From: Candolleomyces eurysporus
Lineage: Eukaryota; Basidiomycota; Agaricomycetes; Agaricales; Psathyrellaceae
Length of the DNA: 64,000 bases
NCBI GenBank assembly: GCA_027579435.1
Contig: JANBPK010000919.1
Coordinates: 372,001-436,000, forward strand
Direction: 5' to 3'
Under the pieces are notes generated by a model that worked only from the letters and a program-made list of their open reading frames with translations, made no database searches and was not told the DNA's origin. Shown here piece after piece: positions 43,643 through 56,182 of the stretch (position 1 is its first letter; every line of letters starts with the position of its first letter). The translations under genes and the position numbers were made by a program.

Positions 43643-44564
43643 ATGTCAGACTCCCTCATCCCATCCCTCTCCAACGGCCAAGTCGGCTCCCGCTTCGTCA
43701 CTGAGCATGAAATAGACTCGGCTCGTGCTCGACGCGACGAGCAGTGGAAGGCTGCATACGCCAGGTTCGTCCCTCCCGCCCTCCCGCCCATACCGCTCCC
43801 AACCTTTTTTGTTCTGCAGGCTCGGCCAAGAGCCACCGCCTCAGCAGCAAGAAGATGCTGTGTACGATGGCCGCAGTCTGGCAGAAGTAAGTCCCCCTCA
43901 TGGCCCGGACGGGGTATGCGATATTAACTTGTCCCTATCGGCCTCACTCCTAGAAACTCGCTGCCAACAGAGTACGCAGACCCTTGTACCTTCGCACCTC
44001 GCTTCATGTACCAACTTGTCAATCTAGGTTGCGAAACAAGAAGAATGGGAGGAGAAGAACAAGCTAGGTGGGGCCTTTGTCTTTTCTAAGGAAACTACCC
44101 TATAATTTTCCCTGTCAGCGAATCAATTTCGCGCACTTGAGGAAGATGAGATCATGTTTCTCGACTCCATTCGCGAGAAGCAAGAGGAAGAGGAGCGAAT
44201 ACGCAAGGAAATGGATGGCGAGGAGCTGAAGAGCTTTAGAGAGTATGCTTTCATTGCCGCTTGTCCCCGTCGTCTCTGATCTGACTTGGACAGAGCCGTT
44301 GCCGCTCGCACGAGCACGACTAATAACGCCCCTCCAGTTATATCTCCTCCACAACCTGCCCCTGCGCCATCCAAACCAGCCGCAAAACCCGCCGTCAGTG
44401 CTAAGAAAGATCCGAAGAAGAGTCTGAAAGGTCTTATTGTGAAGAAGAAGGCCAAACCTGCAGCAGCAACACCTAGTGAAAAGGCCCCTGCAGCAAACAA
44501 TGGTTCATCACCTGCAGACGACGAGCTTCCCAATGCCAAACGACGGAAGGTCTCAACAACATAG
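43643..44564 (+). CDS. FAM192A/NIP30 (Fyv6-type) nuclear protein
   Basis: The N-terminal NIP30 domain is clear: GSRFVTEHEIDSARARRDEQ, then QEDAVYDGRSLAE, KLAANRVAKQEEWEEKNKLA, NQFRALEEDEIMFLDSIREK. Relatives are FAM192A/PIP30, a partner of proteasome activator PA28-gamma, and the yeast splicing factor Fyv6. The C-terminal part is Ala/Pro/Lys-rich with KKSLKGLIVKKKAKPAAA and a basic end, AKRRKVSTT, that looks like a nuclear signal. There are four introns of about 55-70 nt. Which of the two known roles applies cannot be told from sequence. Confidence 0.85.
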
Positions 44565-44621
44565 CCAACATCCCAGATCCCATCGCTATTCAAGATCTAC
44601 TACATGCACTACCGCTTCAAT

Positions 44622-46387
44622 TCACCGTCTTGTAACAGGATTCGGTGTTGGAGTCCATCTCAATTGATTCAACTCTCGTTCCTTGCCCTTCGCCGAGGCA
44701 TCCCAAGCTGCGCTCCTTTCCATCGCCTCCGCCCTCTTCGCACCAGCCGTTCCCAACGTGCTCCTTTGCAAAAGCCTCCGACCAGCTGGAGTCAAATTCC
44801 CGGGAGCATCTGCCCTTCTAGGCGTCCACGACGGCGGGGGCATACTTCCTCGCTTTCCACTACCCAATGTTGTTGCAGGGGTTCTGTTGTGAATACCTGG
44901 AGTCTTTAATCCCAACATTTCCGCCTTCACTCTTAGACTTTTGGATGCTTTGTTAGATAATTGATGTCCGAGAGTTTCTCGTTTGCTCATCTCCGTAATC
45001 CTGAAAGGAGAGTCGGCCGTAACGGTGTCGATAGGGTCGTCCGACTGGATAATGCGTGGTGTCGCACTGAGTGTTCCCCAAGTCATCAGCTGCTTTATTG
45101 CGTTTGGACCCATTTCTGCAGCAGTGGGTGAGGGAACGGTAGGAACGAGTGAAAATCCCTCGTCTTCGTCTGACCTTGGCCGATCTAAAGAAGGGTAAGC
45201 AAGGGAAGCGCCCGATGCTCCGGAATAGAATACGTACATGGTGTCCCTTCAATAGCAGCATTTATTCGACTGCGAGTAGGGCTAGGAGGCGCGGAAATCG
45301 ACCGAGAGGCAGAGCTTGACTCTTCTTGCTCGGGAAGACGCGTGTTTCCGTGCTTGATGGCTTTGGGGTGTTTCTCCGGTTCTTTCTGTGTTGGAGCCTG
45401 GTAAGGAGACACATCTGCATCTGGAGCAAACATTAAAGAGTTTCGGGCCTAAGCATAGAGTTAGAATAGATGCACCCTGAAATCCAATAGAATAAGTACC
45501 TTGAATTTCCATCCATCTACTCCAGCTGACCGCATATCCTTCCGAGGTGCCATAACGTCCCCAACTTCACTCTTCGAGCTTCTAACTACCAGGGCTCCAG
45601 CTTCGGTATCCTCCTTTTCCTCCTCATCGTGCTCTTCTTCAAGATCATCCACCTGCCTCTTCTTGCCCTTGGCCTTGTCACTCTCCTCCTTTTCCTCCTT
45701 ACCATCCGTCAGGAGCCCAGCAGTAACAGGCATCTCAATCCTAAACTTCTCCCTCACGCCCGTCTGCGGAGCCGCCTCGATCAGCATCTTCTCCCTCCCC
45801 TCAATCATCTTCGCATTACTCGCTTCCACCCTCTTCTGAGCGTCCCACGCCCATCCATACCTCTCCTTCCTCTGCTGGTTCTCCGAATCGAGTATCTGCG
45901 TGAAGCTGGAGTTGTCCTCCGAGGTATATCGTGCCTGGAAGGCATCCAAGCTGAGCGAACTGTCGTATTTGGGTTTCTTGCTCGGAGGCTCCGAGCCAGC
46001 GTAAGAAGGTGTCCACTCTCCTCGAGGTGTGCGTAAAGGTGTGTCCGTGGGTCCGACGCCCCAAGGCGTCTGGCCCGGTGTGTCGTAGTAGCTCCGCCCT
46101 CGCCTCGACGATGAGGCTACGGGGGTGTCGTTCAGCTCTTGGAGCCTCCGCACGCTTGCCTGGATGAGGTGGGGATCCTTGGAGCTGACGGCATCCAAGT
46201 AATCGTTCGTTGCATCCAAATGCACGAGAGATGGGAAGAAGTCGCGTGCGATGATTTGGGAGAGGGCGGCTGTGTACTCGTCTTCTTCGAGGACGACTTG
46301 GCGGTTCAGCGAGCGCTGGGGTTGCTCAGGATTAGGCGTCGCTTCGACGTTGGACATGTCGGGCGGCAGACGGGTGGTGGTGATCAA
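44622..46387 (-). CDS. Splicing-associated protein Ess2/DGCR14
   Basis: The Es2 family (Bis1 in fission yeast) associates with the spliceosomal C complex. The N-terminal block has SLNRQVVLEEDEYTAALSQI, IARDFFPSLVHLDATNDYLD and a glutamate-rich helix. Then come TPLRTPRGEWTPS, LSLDAFQARYTSEDNSSFTQ and RYGWAWDAQKRVEASNAKMI. The middle (MFAPDADVSPYQAP) and the last exon (MTWGTLSATPRII, DSPFRITEMSKRETLGHQLS, LTPAGRRLLQRS, RWTPTPNP) match the family in order. Three exons are used. The start could be 46387 or the inner ATG at 46357 (MSNVEATPNPEQ). The stop follows PNPVTRR. Confidence 0.9.
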
Positions 46388-46887
46388 GAGAGAGAGTCAG
46401 AAGGCTCCGGCTCGAATTCTGCATAGCCACCAGTCAGGGTATACCTTCAAGTATGACTTGACGTTTACGTCCGTGGAGCTCGAAATCCGGGTAAACAGTA
46501 GGGTATGTCATGTCGGGAGTGGCATATACATGGAAGACAAAAAATCGTGAACGTAAAGACATGAAAAGCGTCATTCGAACCTTCTAACGGTTCAGTGTGG
46601 GAACGAATAAGAGCGTCAAGTTAGTTGGTCGTAATAAATTCAAAAAATACGATGAAGAGAGGTTCTTGTAGCTATAGAGATAAATAGTACAACAACAAAG
46701 GAATGACTAGTGAAGAATGGTGGAAGGAGTGCTAGTAATCAGTATGTATCTTCACAATTAAGAGCTAACCAGTCGGATCTGGCAAAGAGGAAGAAGGGAT
46801 TGGGAATTATTTGAAATCCAAGGGCCGAATCAAAATTATTCCGGCGGGTATGTAGAGGAGAGGTAGTATATGGGGACGAAGTCGTAC
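46388..46887. other. Intergenic between ESS2 and NudE genes
   Basis: 5' flank of ESS2 and 3' flank of the NudE gene, both on the minus strand. AT-rich at 46600-46760, with short open frames only. No RNA gene or repeat is seen. Confidence 0.5.
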
Positions 46888-48994
46888 TCATTTGCCAAAG
46901 AAGCTCCCAGAACGTGGTCTGAGGTCGTTGATATCCAAGTCAGGTTCACCTGCGCTCTTCCTTCCACTTGGCCTCCCAATCCGACTCTTGGAAAGCAACG
47001 AGGAGGCACTGATAGACGAAGTGGACTTTCCTGCCCGCACGGTGATGTTAGAACTGCTGAGGGAGGGAGGTAGTTCGGGCAGTCCTTTGTCATCCGATTG
47101 GAAGTCTGCGGCGGGTAGTGGTGGGTGGACAGTGGTACGTCTTCGTGAGTCCGAGGGTCCCGTGTTCGTGCTTGAGCCAAGGGATGGTCTCTTTGGTTGG
47201 CTGCTATACGGGTTAGGTCCGTTAGGTCCAGTTGAGCGCTTTAAACCGTAGTTGCCTGTTGGCATGGGAAGGAAGGTGGGCGACGTCGGCCTGCCTCCAT
47301 TGGATGAGCGTGAAACAGGTCGACGAAGAGTTGTGCTCTTTCCCAAGAATGAGGTGGGAGGACCTGTACTAAGGGATGGCGACGGTGCTCGGGCGTTTCG
47401 GAAGGATGTCGGCGCAGTGGGATTCGATAGTCGTCGTCGTTCCTTGCGTTCGCGTTCCTTGTCTTTCGCTGGAGACGGTGAATCTTCCATTATAAGTACC
47501 CATCCCGATTCTCCATTGTCCTTCTTGGAATGTTTGTCGAAGCTATCTGAGCTCTGCCTGGATGGATCCGGGCTCGGTCGTTGAGACTCCCAGCTCGTTT
47601 TCGCGGTGGATGCGCTGGACATGGGTGATGAGCTACCACAGACACTGGGGACGCTGGAAACATTTGAGCTCATGCTGCCACGACCCGCGATGCTTGCCAT
47701 TCGTAATCTTGGAACACGAGTGTGAATCTTTTGTTCCAAGTTCTTTACTCGCGCACGCATTTCGGAAACCATTTGCACGCCTTTATTCTTCGAAAGCGTA
47801 GTGGTTGTTAAGGTGCTTGTGAAGGAAGTAGCGCTCGCGAGACTGCGGATAGGTGTTCCCCGAGTAGGGAGCCGGGAGCTTGCAGATGACGAAGGGCTGT
47901 ACAAAGTGCCAGCGGTGGCCGAACGAGACGACTTGAGGTTGGTGAGTGGACTTTCGCGATTTTGCACGCTCGATCTTTGCAGCACGGAGTGCGACGTTGA
48001 CCTGTTGAAGCCATTTGCTTTCGGCGTTGTCACCTGTGATGTGCTTTCGGCTGGGGGTGATAGATCGGCCAGCTCCAAATCGGGTGGCGTTCCTGACTTG
48101 AGGTTGTCGGTGGGTGGGGGCGGCATGCGAGATCTCAACTGGCGGGCATCGGTAGCTGCCTTTTCTGCAGCCGCTGTTGCCTCTGTCAAGCGGTTCTTGA
48201 GCATGGAGATTTCTTCGTTCGCGTCTGAATTCGCATGAGTAAAAAGATGAGGAAGGAATTGACGGAGAACGGACCTCTCAGCTCATCCTTCAACCGCTGC
48301 GTGCCCTCTTCCAGACTGACTTTCTCCAGCAGTTCTTGTTCCAGCAAAATCTTCTCCTCCAGAACACGGGAATACTTGGTTTCCATGTCGGCCAGACTTG
48401 AAGAAACGGCGCGCTCAGTCCGCTCGAGATCGTCATTTCCCATCTCCAACTCACGCATCTGGACTTTGAGCTGCTGGTATTCTTGGCGCAGCCTGTCCAA
48501 CTCTCGTTGAAGAGAAGTGGTTGTGGTATTGTGCGCCGTTTGAAGGCTCATAAACTTGGACTTTGGGGAGGGTACAACACTTGTCAGCCGGAGAAAATAG
48601 AAGATAAAAAAAACGCGACGGACCTTCCAGTCGTCCCTCTCTGACTCTGCCTTTGAGACTTTGATCCTCAAATCCTGCTGCGACTTCTCGGTTCGTGCCA
48701 ACTCTGACTCCAACTCTGCCTCCAGTTCCTTGCTCGCATGGTGGAATTCGTCAAGCTCTGCTTTGGTCTCTGCCAGCATATCGACGACCTAGCGACGCGA
48801 CGTCGGTGAGAGAATGAGGCTCGAGAGACATGCAACAGACCTCATTGTACTTGGCTCGCCAGTCGGTATTGCCAGATAAGAAGCTGTGACAATGCCGCGG
48901 GGGTTAAGAAGACCGTTGGGTGGCATTATTGGGGTACGCACTTCATGCCGTTGTCGTCCAAAGACATGGGCCGCTCCTTCTTGAGGGCGTCCAT
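46888..48994 (-). CDS. NudE/NDEL1-type dynein regulator
   Basis: It recruits Lis1 to dynein for nuclear and vesicle transport. The start is MDALKKERPMSLDDNGMK. The long N-terminal coiled coil (MLAETKAELDEFHHASKELE, AELESELARTEKSQQDLRIK, ELDRLRQEYQQLKVQMRELE, NDDLERTERAVSSSLADMET, EEKILLEQELLEKVSLEEGT) is the NudE signature. The rest is Ser/Pro/Thr-rich and disordered, with a second short helix (NKGVQMVSEMRARVKNLEQK) and an end reading DINDLRPRSGSFFGK. Introns are short. RO11 of Neurospora and NudE of Aspergillus have the same arrangement. Length, about 600 residues, is normal for fungi. Confidence 0.88.
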
Positions 48995-49247
48995 TGGAGA
49001 GAGCACCGCTGCCATGAGAAAGGGCCAGCCTCTGAGCTTGAGGGCGAGAAAGCAAACCTGGGCTTAGTATGGTCTGGTTGAAGTTGCCCTAATGACTTGT
49101 TTGGCAGGAATTCCAATGTTGACGATTGCCTTTTCGGGCTGCTTCGTGTGGCACCATGGCACTGCGCCTGAGCCGATCAAAAAAAACTCTCCTCAAATTT
49201 GGGGCTCACAGCAAGTATCCCGTTATCTACAGTAATAAAAGACTATT

Positions 49248-49978
49248 CTACAGGCCCTCTGGTTTCGCGCACTTGCGTTTCTCAATCCTACCCGTCTTTG
49301 GGCACCGCATTTCCTGCCAGGAGACCGGCTCGAGGGTCGCACCTGCTCATGTCAGAGATTAAACAAAGCGCAAACGTGCATACTTCATGCACCTACCTGC
49401 TTCACTCGTTGCAAATATTACTCCTAGGTCGTTCCGGGCCGTAGTAACAAAGTAGCTTCGCGCGTCGCCTAGAGAAATCTAGCTGGCGTCAGGGAGAGCA
49501 CCGACAGGCGCGTCGGGACAAAGGCACACACCACGACCGCTCGCACGACGTCACCGCCTCGAAAGCAGTCTCCAATTTTAACTCTGTCCTTTTCAGTCGC
49601 ACGGACATCCTGCGAGCGGATGACCCCAGTGAACTCTTCGCCCGCGGGCAGAGGGACGCCGTCGACCACAGATATCGATAGAAACGCCTGAAGGGGCGAG
49701 AGACGGGTTACAGTGCCCAGCACTACAGAGCTGGGCGCTGGAGGATGCGGCCTGACGCGAGGTATCGTCAAGGTCTAATCTACCCAAGGTTGTGTCAGAT
49801 CAGCGGCCGACCGCATCAAGTTCGGGCGATTTGTACGAACAGAGCCGTCGATTTTGGGGAGGCCGAGCAGGCTGGCCTTTATCTCGTTGTCTCTGGCATA
49901 CGCACCAGGGCCAAGCTTTGGCGCTGGGGCCTTGGGAGGGAGGGCAACGGGCTGGCCAGGGAGGAGGATAGCGTCCAT
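49248..49978 (-). CDS. CSL4: Exosome cap subunit Csl4
   Basis: Csl4 is an S1-domain subunit of the RNA exosome. Start MDAILLPGQPVALPPKAPAP at 49978. The S1 part is TIPRVRPHPPAPSSVVLGTV, TRLSPLQAFLSISVVDGVPL, GVIRSQDVRATEKDRVKIGD and GDVVRAVV. Then come GDARSYFVTTARNDLGVIFA and the C-terminal zinc-ribbon-like segment: VSWQEMRCPKTGRIEKRKCA ending KPEGL. Fungal Csl4 often keeps only some ribbon cysteines; two are visible here. Introns fall between these blocks. The gene is divergent from LAT1, roughly 160 nt between starts, so promoter elements may be shared. Confidence 0.9.
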
Positions 49979-50135
49979 GTCGCCGTTGATGTCCAGCTTC
50001 GCTCTGGTCCGAAACTTCGGCTACATTCACCAGGGTCCGCTTGTGTCTGTTTGGCCAACGCCTCCGTTATCCCCAAAGTTCGCTGCCACCAAGTTTTCCA
50101 GAGCTCCATCCCTTTCTCTTCTTCATCCTCCTCCC

Positions 50136-51763
50136 AATGGCGTTCTCCCTTGCCCGCAACCTCTCTCGTGGTATGTGCACACGTCCTCCAGCACACTCAC
50201 AACGTTCAACAATTGCTTCCAGGTTTCCATCTTTCGGCCCGCAGAAATGCGCTTGCCCAATTCAACATGCCAGCAATGAGCCCGACAATGACCGAGGGCG
50301 GAATTGCATCATGGAAGAAGAAGGAGGGCGAGACTTTTTCTGCAGGCGACGTTCTCCTCGAAATTGTATGTTGTGACGCCTTCCTCTATTTTTGACACGT
50401 CGTCTCATCCGCGTCATCGTAGGAAACCGACAAGGCTACAATTGATGTCGAGGCCCAGGATGATGGTATTGTTGCCAAGATTGTCGTACGTACTGGACTA
50501 GCATTCGTTGGTAGCGTTGAGCTCAGTGACCTGTAGGTTGCAGACGGTTCAAAAGGTGTCCCCGTTGGCTCGGTAATCGCTATCATTGGGGAGGAGGGTG
50601 ACGACTTGTCTGGTGCAGCTGCTTTGGCTGAACAGGCTCAAGCCCCCGCCGCACCAAAGCAAGAGAAGGCTCCCGAACCACCCAAGGCTGAGAAAGCACC
50701 TGAGCCAACCCCCGCTCCCTCGAAGCCCACTCCTGCTGCCGAAACCAAGTCGGACCTTCCTCAGGGTGACCGCATCTTCGCCAGCCCCATTGCAAAGAAG
50801 ATTGCCCTCGAGCGCGGCATTCCTCTTGCAAAGGTCAAGGGTACCGGTCCCAGTGGACGTATCATTCGGGAGGATGTCGAGAACTGGAAGGCACCTGCAG
50901 CGGCCGCTGCACAACCTACCACTCAGCAACCAGCTGCTGCTGACCTCCCCGACTACGTCGATGCCCCAGTGTCCAACATGCGTCGCGTCATCGGCAACCG
51001 CCTCACGCAGTCCAAGCAGGAGCTTCCCCACTNACTATCTCACCGCAGAGATCAGCATGGACAAGGTCCTCAAGCTCAGGCAGGTCTTCAACAAAACTCT
51101 TTCTGAGAAGGAGGGTTCTGCCAAGTTGAGCGTGAACGACTTCATTATCAAGGCCGTCGCTTGTGCTCTGTCTGATGTGCCAGAGGCCAACTCTGCCTGG
51201 TTGGGTGAAGTGATCAGAACGTGAGTCGTAACTCTCCCAGTCTCTCCGACAATAATTTTAACACTCGTTTTTCAGCTACAAAAAGGCAGACATCTCCGTC
51301 GCTGTCGCTACCCCAACAGGCTTGATCACCCCCATCATCAAGGACGCTGGTGCTAAGGGTTTGGCCTCCATCTCTGCTGAGGCGAAGGGTTTGGCAAAGA
51401 AGGCCCGGGACGGCAAGCTGACTCCAACCGAATACCAGGTGCGCTTCCAGTCACAGTTCAAATTCAAAGACCAGTTTACTGACAGACCGTTAGGGTGGAA
51501 CTTTCACCATCTCGAACCTCGGAATGTTCGGCATTGACCACTTCACTGCCATCATTAACCCACCTCAATCTTGCATCCTCGCTGTTGGCGCAACACAAGC
51601 AAAACTTGTACCCGCACCAGAGGAGGAGCGCGGTTTCAAGACCGTTCAGGTGATGAAGGTTACCCTGAGCTCAGACCACCGAACTGTCGACGGTGCTGTC
51701 GGCGCCAGGTGGCTCAACGCTTTCAAGGGCTACCTCGAAAATCCTCTGACCTTCATGCTTTAA
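50136..51763 (+). CDS. LAT1: Pyruvate dehydrogenase E2, dihydrolipoyl acetyltransferase
   Basis: The core of the mitochondrial pyruvate dehydrogenase complex. Presequence [12 protein letters not shown] leads over an intron to [20 protein letters not shown]. The lipoyl domain has [18 protein letters not shown] and [11 protein letters not shown] (lipoylated Lys). A Pro/Ala/Lys linker is followed by the E1/E3-binding domain ([39 protein letters not shown]). The catalytic domain contains [47 protein letters not shown] and the active-site motif [14 protein letters not shown]. The N at 51033 breaks the frame; removing it gives LPHYYLTAEIS. The lipoyl synthase that modifies it is encoded about 7 kb away. 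Confidence 0.95.
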
Positions 51764-52141
51764 TTCGTCTCCCTAGATTATATTGGGTGTTGCTTTCTTA
51801 TAGACTTTTAATAACCATACATTCTGCCTATGCTCACGTCGGAACTAAACGGATATGTCGCCAGATTGAACACCGAGGGATTCGGAGAAGCCGTGGCCCT
51901 GAGAAGATTGCGTCACCGACGCTAGCCGACCCTATGCAACGCGTCGGGCAGCTGTCGTCGCGTTTCTCACGTGAGTGTGTATAGGGCGGGAATCAGGGGA
52001 GCCAGGTTCAACAGCAACGACATCGACATTAGCAACGACGGCGATATCAACATCGGTATCCACGAAGTTAACCTTGAACACGACTTCACTCTCCTTTCAT
52101 CCTTCCTTTCTATCCCTCAATTTAGTTTGCATGTGAACTAA
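51764..52141. other. LAT1 3' flank and promoter of the coiled-coil/DUF6697 gene
   Basis: Both neighbours are on the plus strand. The last ~60 nt before the next ATG are pyrimidine-rich, as in fungal leaders. Repeated ACGACATCGACATTAGCAAC-like units near 52015-52060 form a short imperfect tandem run. Nothing else is seen. Confidence 0.45.
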
Positions 52142-54263
52142 ATGTCGAACGGCGAAGATTCCGAGTTTTGGAATCAAGTCCTTCAGCGCTTCACCGCTGC
52201 GAAGCTCAAAGTCGCCCAGTTGACCACGGAGCTCAACGAAGTCACACAGGAGGTTGGTTGTTGGCGCTTCTTATATTCTCCACTTTCTGATCTTGTCCGT
52301 GAATAGCGCGATAGACTCAAGAGGGAGCTTGAACTAGAGAAGCCAGAGGTGAAAGTGAAGGCAGAGCCTGCCCAACGACAGTGTCGTATGGAAGGCCCGA
52401 GTACCAGTATACAGCACCAAGATTGCGTGGACGCAAGGAAGCTGCAAGAGCTCGAGGATGGGATCAGCAAGGCGCAGGACAGTTACCACAAGATTGAGCA
52501 AAAGGTTCGTTTTTAGGCACAGTCCCTCACGCTTTCCGAGCTCGTTAACGCAGCGCAAACAGCTCAGAGACAATGCATCCATGATCCAGGATCTTCTGGA
52601 CAATAACCAACGAATGCGCGCTGAGCGTGACGCGATGCAGGTTCAACGGGACGAATTCAAAGAAGCGCTGAGACAGGCCCAGTCGGATCTAGACAAAGCC
52701 CGCTTGGAACGTCAAGTTCTTTCAAGTCAGGTCGGTTCCGTGCTAAGGGTTGCCGTTTAATTTTGTTGACAAGTCTCCCTAGCTACCGCCAATATTCAAC
52801 AGTCCCGGCAAGTCCACATATATCACGGAGGTACGTTATTCCTTGTGCCGTCCAGCTTAGCGCTGACAGAACAACTGTAGAGTGCGCTCCAACACGAAAT
52901 TCAAGACGTCTATCAACCAAAGGTGGCGTCTCTGGAACGAGAGGTACGCTCCCCCGTGAACATCGTTGAAAACCCCGTATTCACCACAAATTGCGCAGAT
53001 TGAAGAATTACGAAACGCTAATTCCAAGCTACGAAACGAGAGGGACGTTTTCAAAGATGAACTGGAGTCCGTTCGCACAAAGCTCGAGAAAGCCAAACTT
53101 TCAAAGTCATCTCTGAGTGATCAGCTGAGAGATTTGGGTGAACTGGCAAGTCCCACAGTCGATACATCCTTCTGCTGTTTTTCTCATTGTCCAGATATTC
53201 AGGCTCGCGGTGGTTTGCGGAGCCGCACATCCTCCATTCGGATAGGCGGCAGTCAGGCTGGGGGACTTTCCAGTCCCCACTCGACCCTCTCTTCTGTCCT
53301 TCACAGTGAACATCAACCCTTGCGGACTTTGCCGAAAATTCCATCTGCAGCAGTTTTGTACGACCTTACCGCAGAAGATAAGGCGAGCGAAGATAACGCT
53401 CCTACACCGCGTCCTGCGTCTTCTCCTGTCTTATCACTTCCTGCTTCGCGGCAGAAAGAAATATCTCGCTTCCCGCTCGTTCTCCCAAGCGTCGCTGTCA
53501 AGGACAGTGAGAATGCGTTCAGCCGCGATTTCATGACGACAGTGCTTGGAGGGAGCATCCAGCCTCTCATCGTACGGTATGTGCAATGTATCCTCCCTGT
53601 AACCGACCGTTTTGATTGACTCCGTTATCTCAGGGTCAGCAAGCAAGGAAAGATCTCGAAGAAACGAGATTTGAACGGTTATCTCTGCCCTGGACTTGAT
53701 CATAACCCATGGTGTCCATCTATTCCTGGACAGCACGGTTATATCTTCGTTGGCCTTGGACGCGAGAAGGATACGTTCCGCGTACCTGAAGAACACAACG
53801 TCTTCGTTGGCTTGAAGAAAAAGTCCAAGGAAACGCGACGGTTTAGATATCTTGGAAAGTACCAAGCAAAGAGAGTGGATTCACTGTCCCGGAATGAGTG
53901 GTTGTCCTTGCCTGCAACTGTGAGTCGTTTTTCTCGTTCATGCTTTTCTAAAATTTGACTGGCGAATAGATGAGGACTACGTATGCCAAGACCACAAAGG
54001 AGAAGACGAAAGATACGCGCTCCGTCGAAGCCATTCTTAAAGCCTATGACGACGGTGAACTGTCGGTCCCATGTGTCCAACTGCAATGTATCGGCTTCGA
54101 CGCGGAACTTTATCAAGCCATGGTGACAGAGTATGCTAAGGTAGGATCTACTCGGAAGGAAAAATCTTCTTCCTCGGGCTCAAATAAGAGAGCTCTAGAA
54201 TACGATGCGGACTACGATAGCATGCCACGCACTAGCAAACGTATTGCCTTGAGGGCTTCATGA
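52142..54263 (+). CDS. Coiled-coil protein with C-terminal DUF6697-like domain
   Basis: I cannot assign a function. The start is MSNGEDSEFWNQVLQRFTAA. The N-terminal half is coiled coil over several exons (AKLKVAQLTTELNEVTQE, DNASMIQDLLDNNQRMRAER, QVQRDEFKEALRQAQSDLDK, EELRNANSKLRNERDVFKDE). The C-terminal half holds GYLCPGLDHNPWCPSIPGQH, GYIFVGLGREKDTF, RFRYLGKYQAKRVDSLSRNE, WLSLP and SVEAILKAYDDGELSVPCVQ, LQCIGFDAELYQAM. This fits the basidiomycete-specific DUF6697 family as I recall it. The tail is basic and ends RIALRAS. Splice joins in 52740-52990 are uncertain. Confidence 0.65.
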
Positions 54264-54538
54264 TGATGCACGGTTCAATTATCTCGTGACGATCTTTTGT
54301 TTATTTGTATTCTTATTGTTATCCTGCTACGACTCCGTTCTTTTCTCTTCCCTTCGTTCTATTCTTTGCTACGGTCTAATTGCACGCACACTCGTTCTTT
54401 TTCCAACTGCTCGGACTTTGTGTATGTACGTTGTATTTGTCAGAAGCTTATTAGCTGCTTCCCCATTCAGTAACCTACTTTCATATCTAATCGTTTTGAC
54501 TTGAACCTGCACATCTCCCAGCAACCCCGTCATTGAAA

Positions 54539-56014
54539 ATGCCTGCAGCTTCACGAAAGCCCTGCCTACTGAACGAACCAGGTCAAACGCTTGACAACCG
54601 TCGATGAGCTGCACAACTGAAGCCATGCCGCAGATCGACCCTACCTTGCCCTTGGATTGGAAGGTTCCGCAAACAAGTTCGGGGCTGGGGTTATACGACA
54701 TGAACGAGACGGATCCTCCGCCGTCCTTTCCAACATTAGGCATACCTATATCACGCCTCCCGGTGAAGGATTCCAGCCTCGAGATACGGCTTTGCACCAT
54801 CGTGAATGGGCATTGAAGGTCATCAACGAATGCCTCGCCAAAGCTGGAATCTCCATGCACGACTTGGACTGCATATGCTATACAAAAGGTTGGTTCTTGT
54901 GGACTCTCTGAACCCGCGAAATTGGCCAATGACTGCTTTCAAAGGTCCAGGAATGGGTGCACCTTTGCAATCGGTTGCTCTGGTAGCTCGAACGCTCTCG
55001 CTTCTGTATGAGAAGCCATTAGTCGGGGTGAACCATTGCGTCGGTCGTAAGTCTCTCCAAATGCCCCTTGCGTTGAGAGGGATAGGAATTAAAGCTTCTT
55101 GACAGACATTGAGATGGGCCGCGAAATCACTGGTGCCAAAAACCCAATTGTCCTGTATGTATCAGGTGGGAACACGCAGGTCATTGCCTACTCTCGCCAA
55201 TGCTATCGCATCTTCGGGGAGACTCTCGACATTGCTGTTGGAAATTGCTTGGACCGATTTGCGAGGGTGATAAACCTGAGCAACGATCCCAGCCCTGGTT
55301 ATAACATTGAACAGGAAGCTAAAAAGTACGAGTTTTCACCTATTTGCTTTGCAGGACGATGACTCGACTGGGTGAGCTAGGGGACAGCGCCTGGTCAATT
55401 TGCCGTATGCAACCAAGGGAATGGATATCAGCTTGTCGGGAATCTTGACCTCTATCGAAGCGTTGACCTATGACAAAAAGTATCGTCCCGACGGGCTTGC
55501 TCGTGGACCTGAGGACACGGACATTATCACCCCAGCAGATCTTTGCTTCTCTTTGCAAGAAACGGTCTTCTCTATGCTTGTGGAAATCACTGAACGAGCC
55601 ATGGCGCATGTAGGCAGTAAAGAGGTTCTCATTGTTGGAGGCGTCGGCTGTGAGTGATCTCCTTTTCTTGAACGAGCTATTCAATAGCCCCAACCCAGGT
55701 AATGAACGATTGCAAGAGATGATGGGGATCATGGCAGGAGAGAGAGAGGGTCGAGTTTTCGCCACAGACGAGAGGTAGATTCAATCTCTTCTTATCTTTT
55801 CCCCTTCCTTGCACTCATTGTCCCAGATTCTGCATAGACAACGGAATTATGATCGCGCAGGCCGGCTTGTTGGCTTATCGCTGTGGAATAACTACGCCAC
55901 TTGCCAAGAGCACATGCACGCAGCGGTAGGTCTAGCCAGTGTACTTTAAACGACTCCACTCTAACAGAAAATAGGTTTCGCACAGATCAAGTGGAAGTTC
56001 TTTGGCGTCATTAG
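54539..56014 (+). CDS. KAE1: tRNA t6A synthesis ATPase Kae1/OSGEP
   Basis: The catalytic subunit of KEOPS, which makes N6-threonylcarbamoyl-adenosine at position 37 of ANN-decoding tRNAs. Exon 1 ([14 protein letters not shown]) joins across an intron ending gccgcag to [20 protein letters not shown]. The metal-binding site NHCVGHIEMGR spans another intron. Also present are [99 protein letters not shown]. It ends [11 protein letters not shown]. Length, about 350-360 residues, is standard for the cytosolic form, with no mitochondrial presequence. Confidence 0.95.
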
Positions 56015-56182
56015 CCAGTGTCGGATAATCGGCCACGGCAGAATCGAATGTACTGGACTATAGCCAGGGGACACGATGACGGATTCCGACTAGATTGCAC
56101 GAGAGGAAGATCCTCGAAAATAAATTAAACAGGCATACAAGAGCTAAAGTCTTCGTCTAAAATTGAATCATCTTGGCAAGAG

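Noticed and set aside
49745..50395. A 216-codon plus ORF across the CSL4/LAT1 interval
   Set aside because: It is antisense to the CSL4 start and runs through LAT1's first exon and intron in another frame.
52015..52060. A short ACGACATCGACATT-like tandem run as a regulatory array
   Set aside because: Only two or three imperfect units; too short to distinguish from chance.
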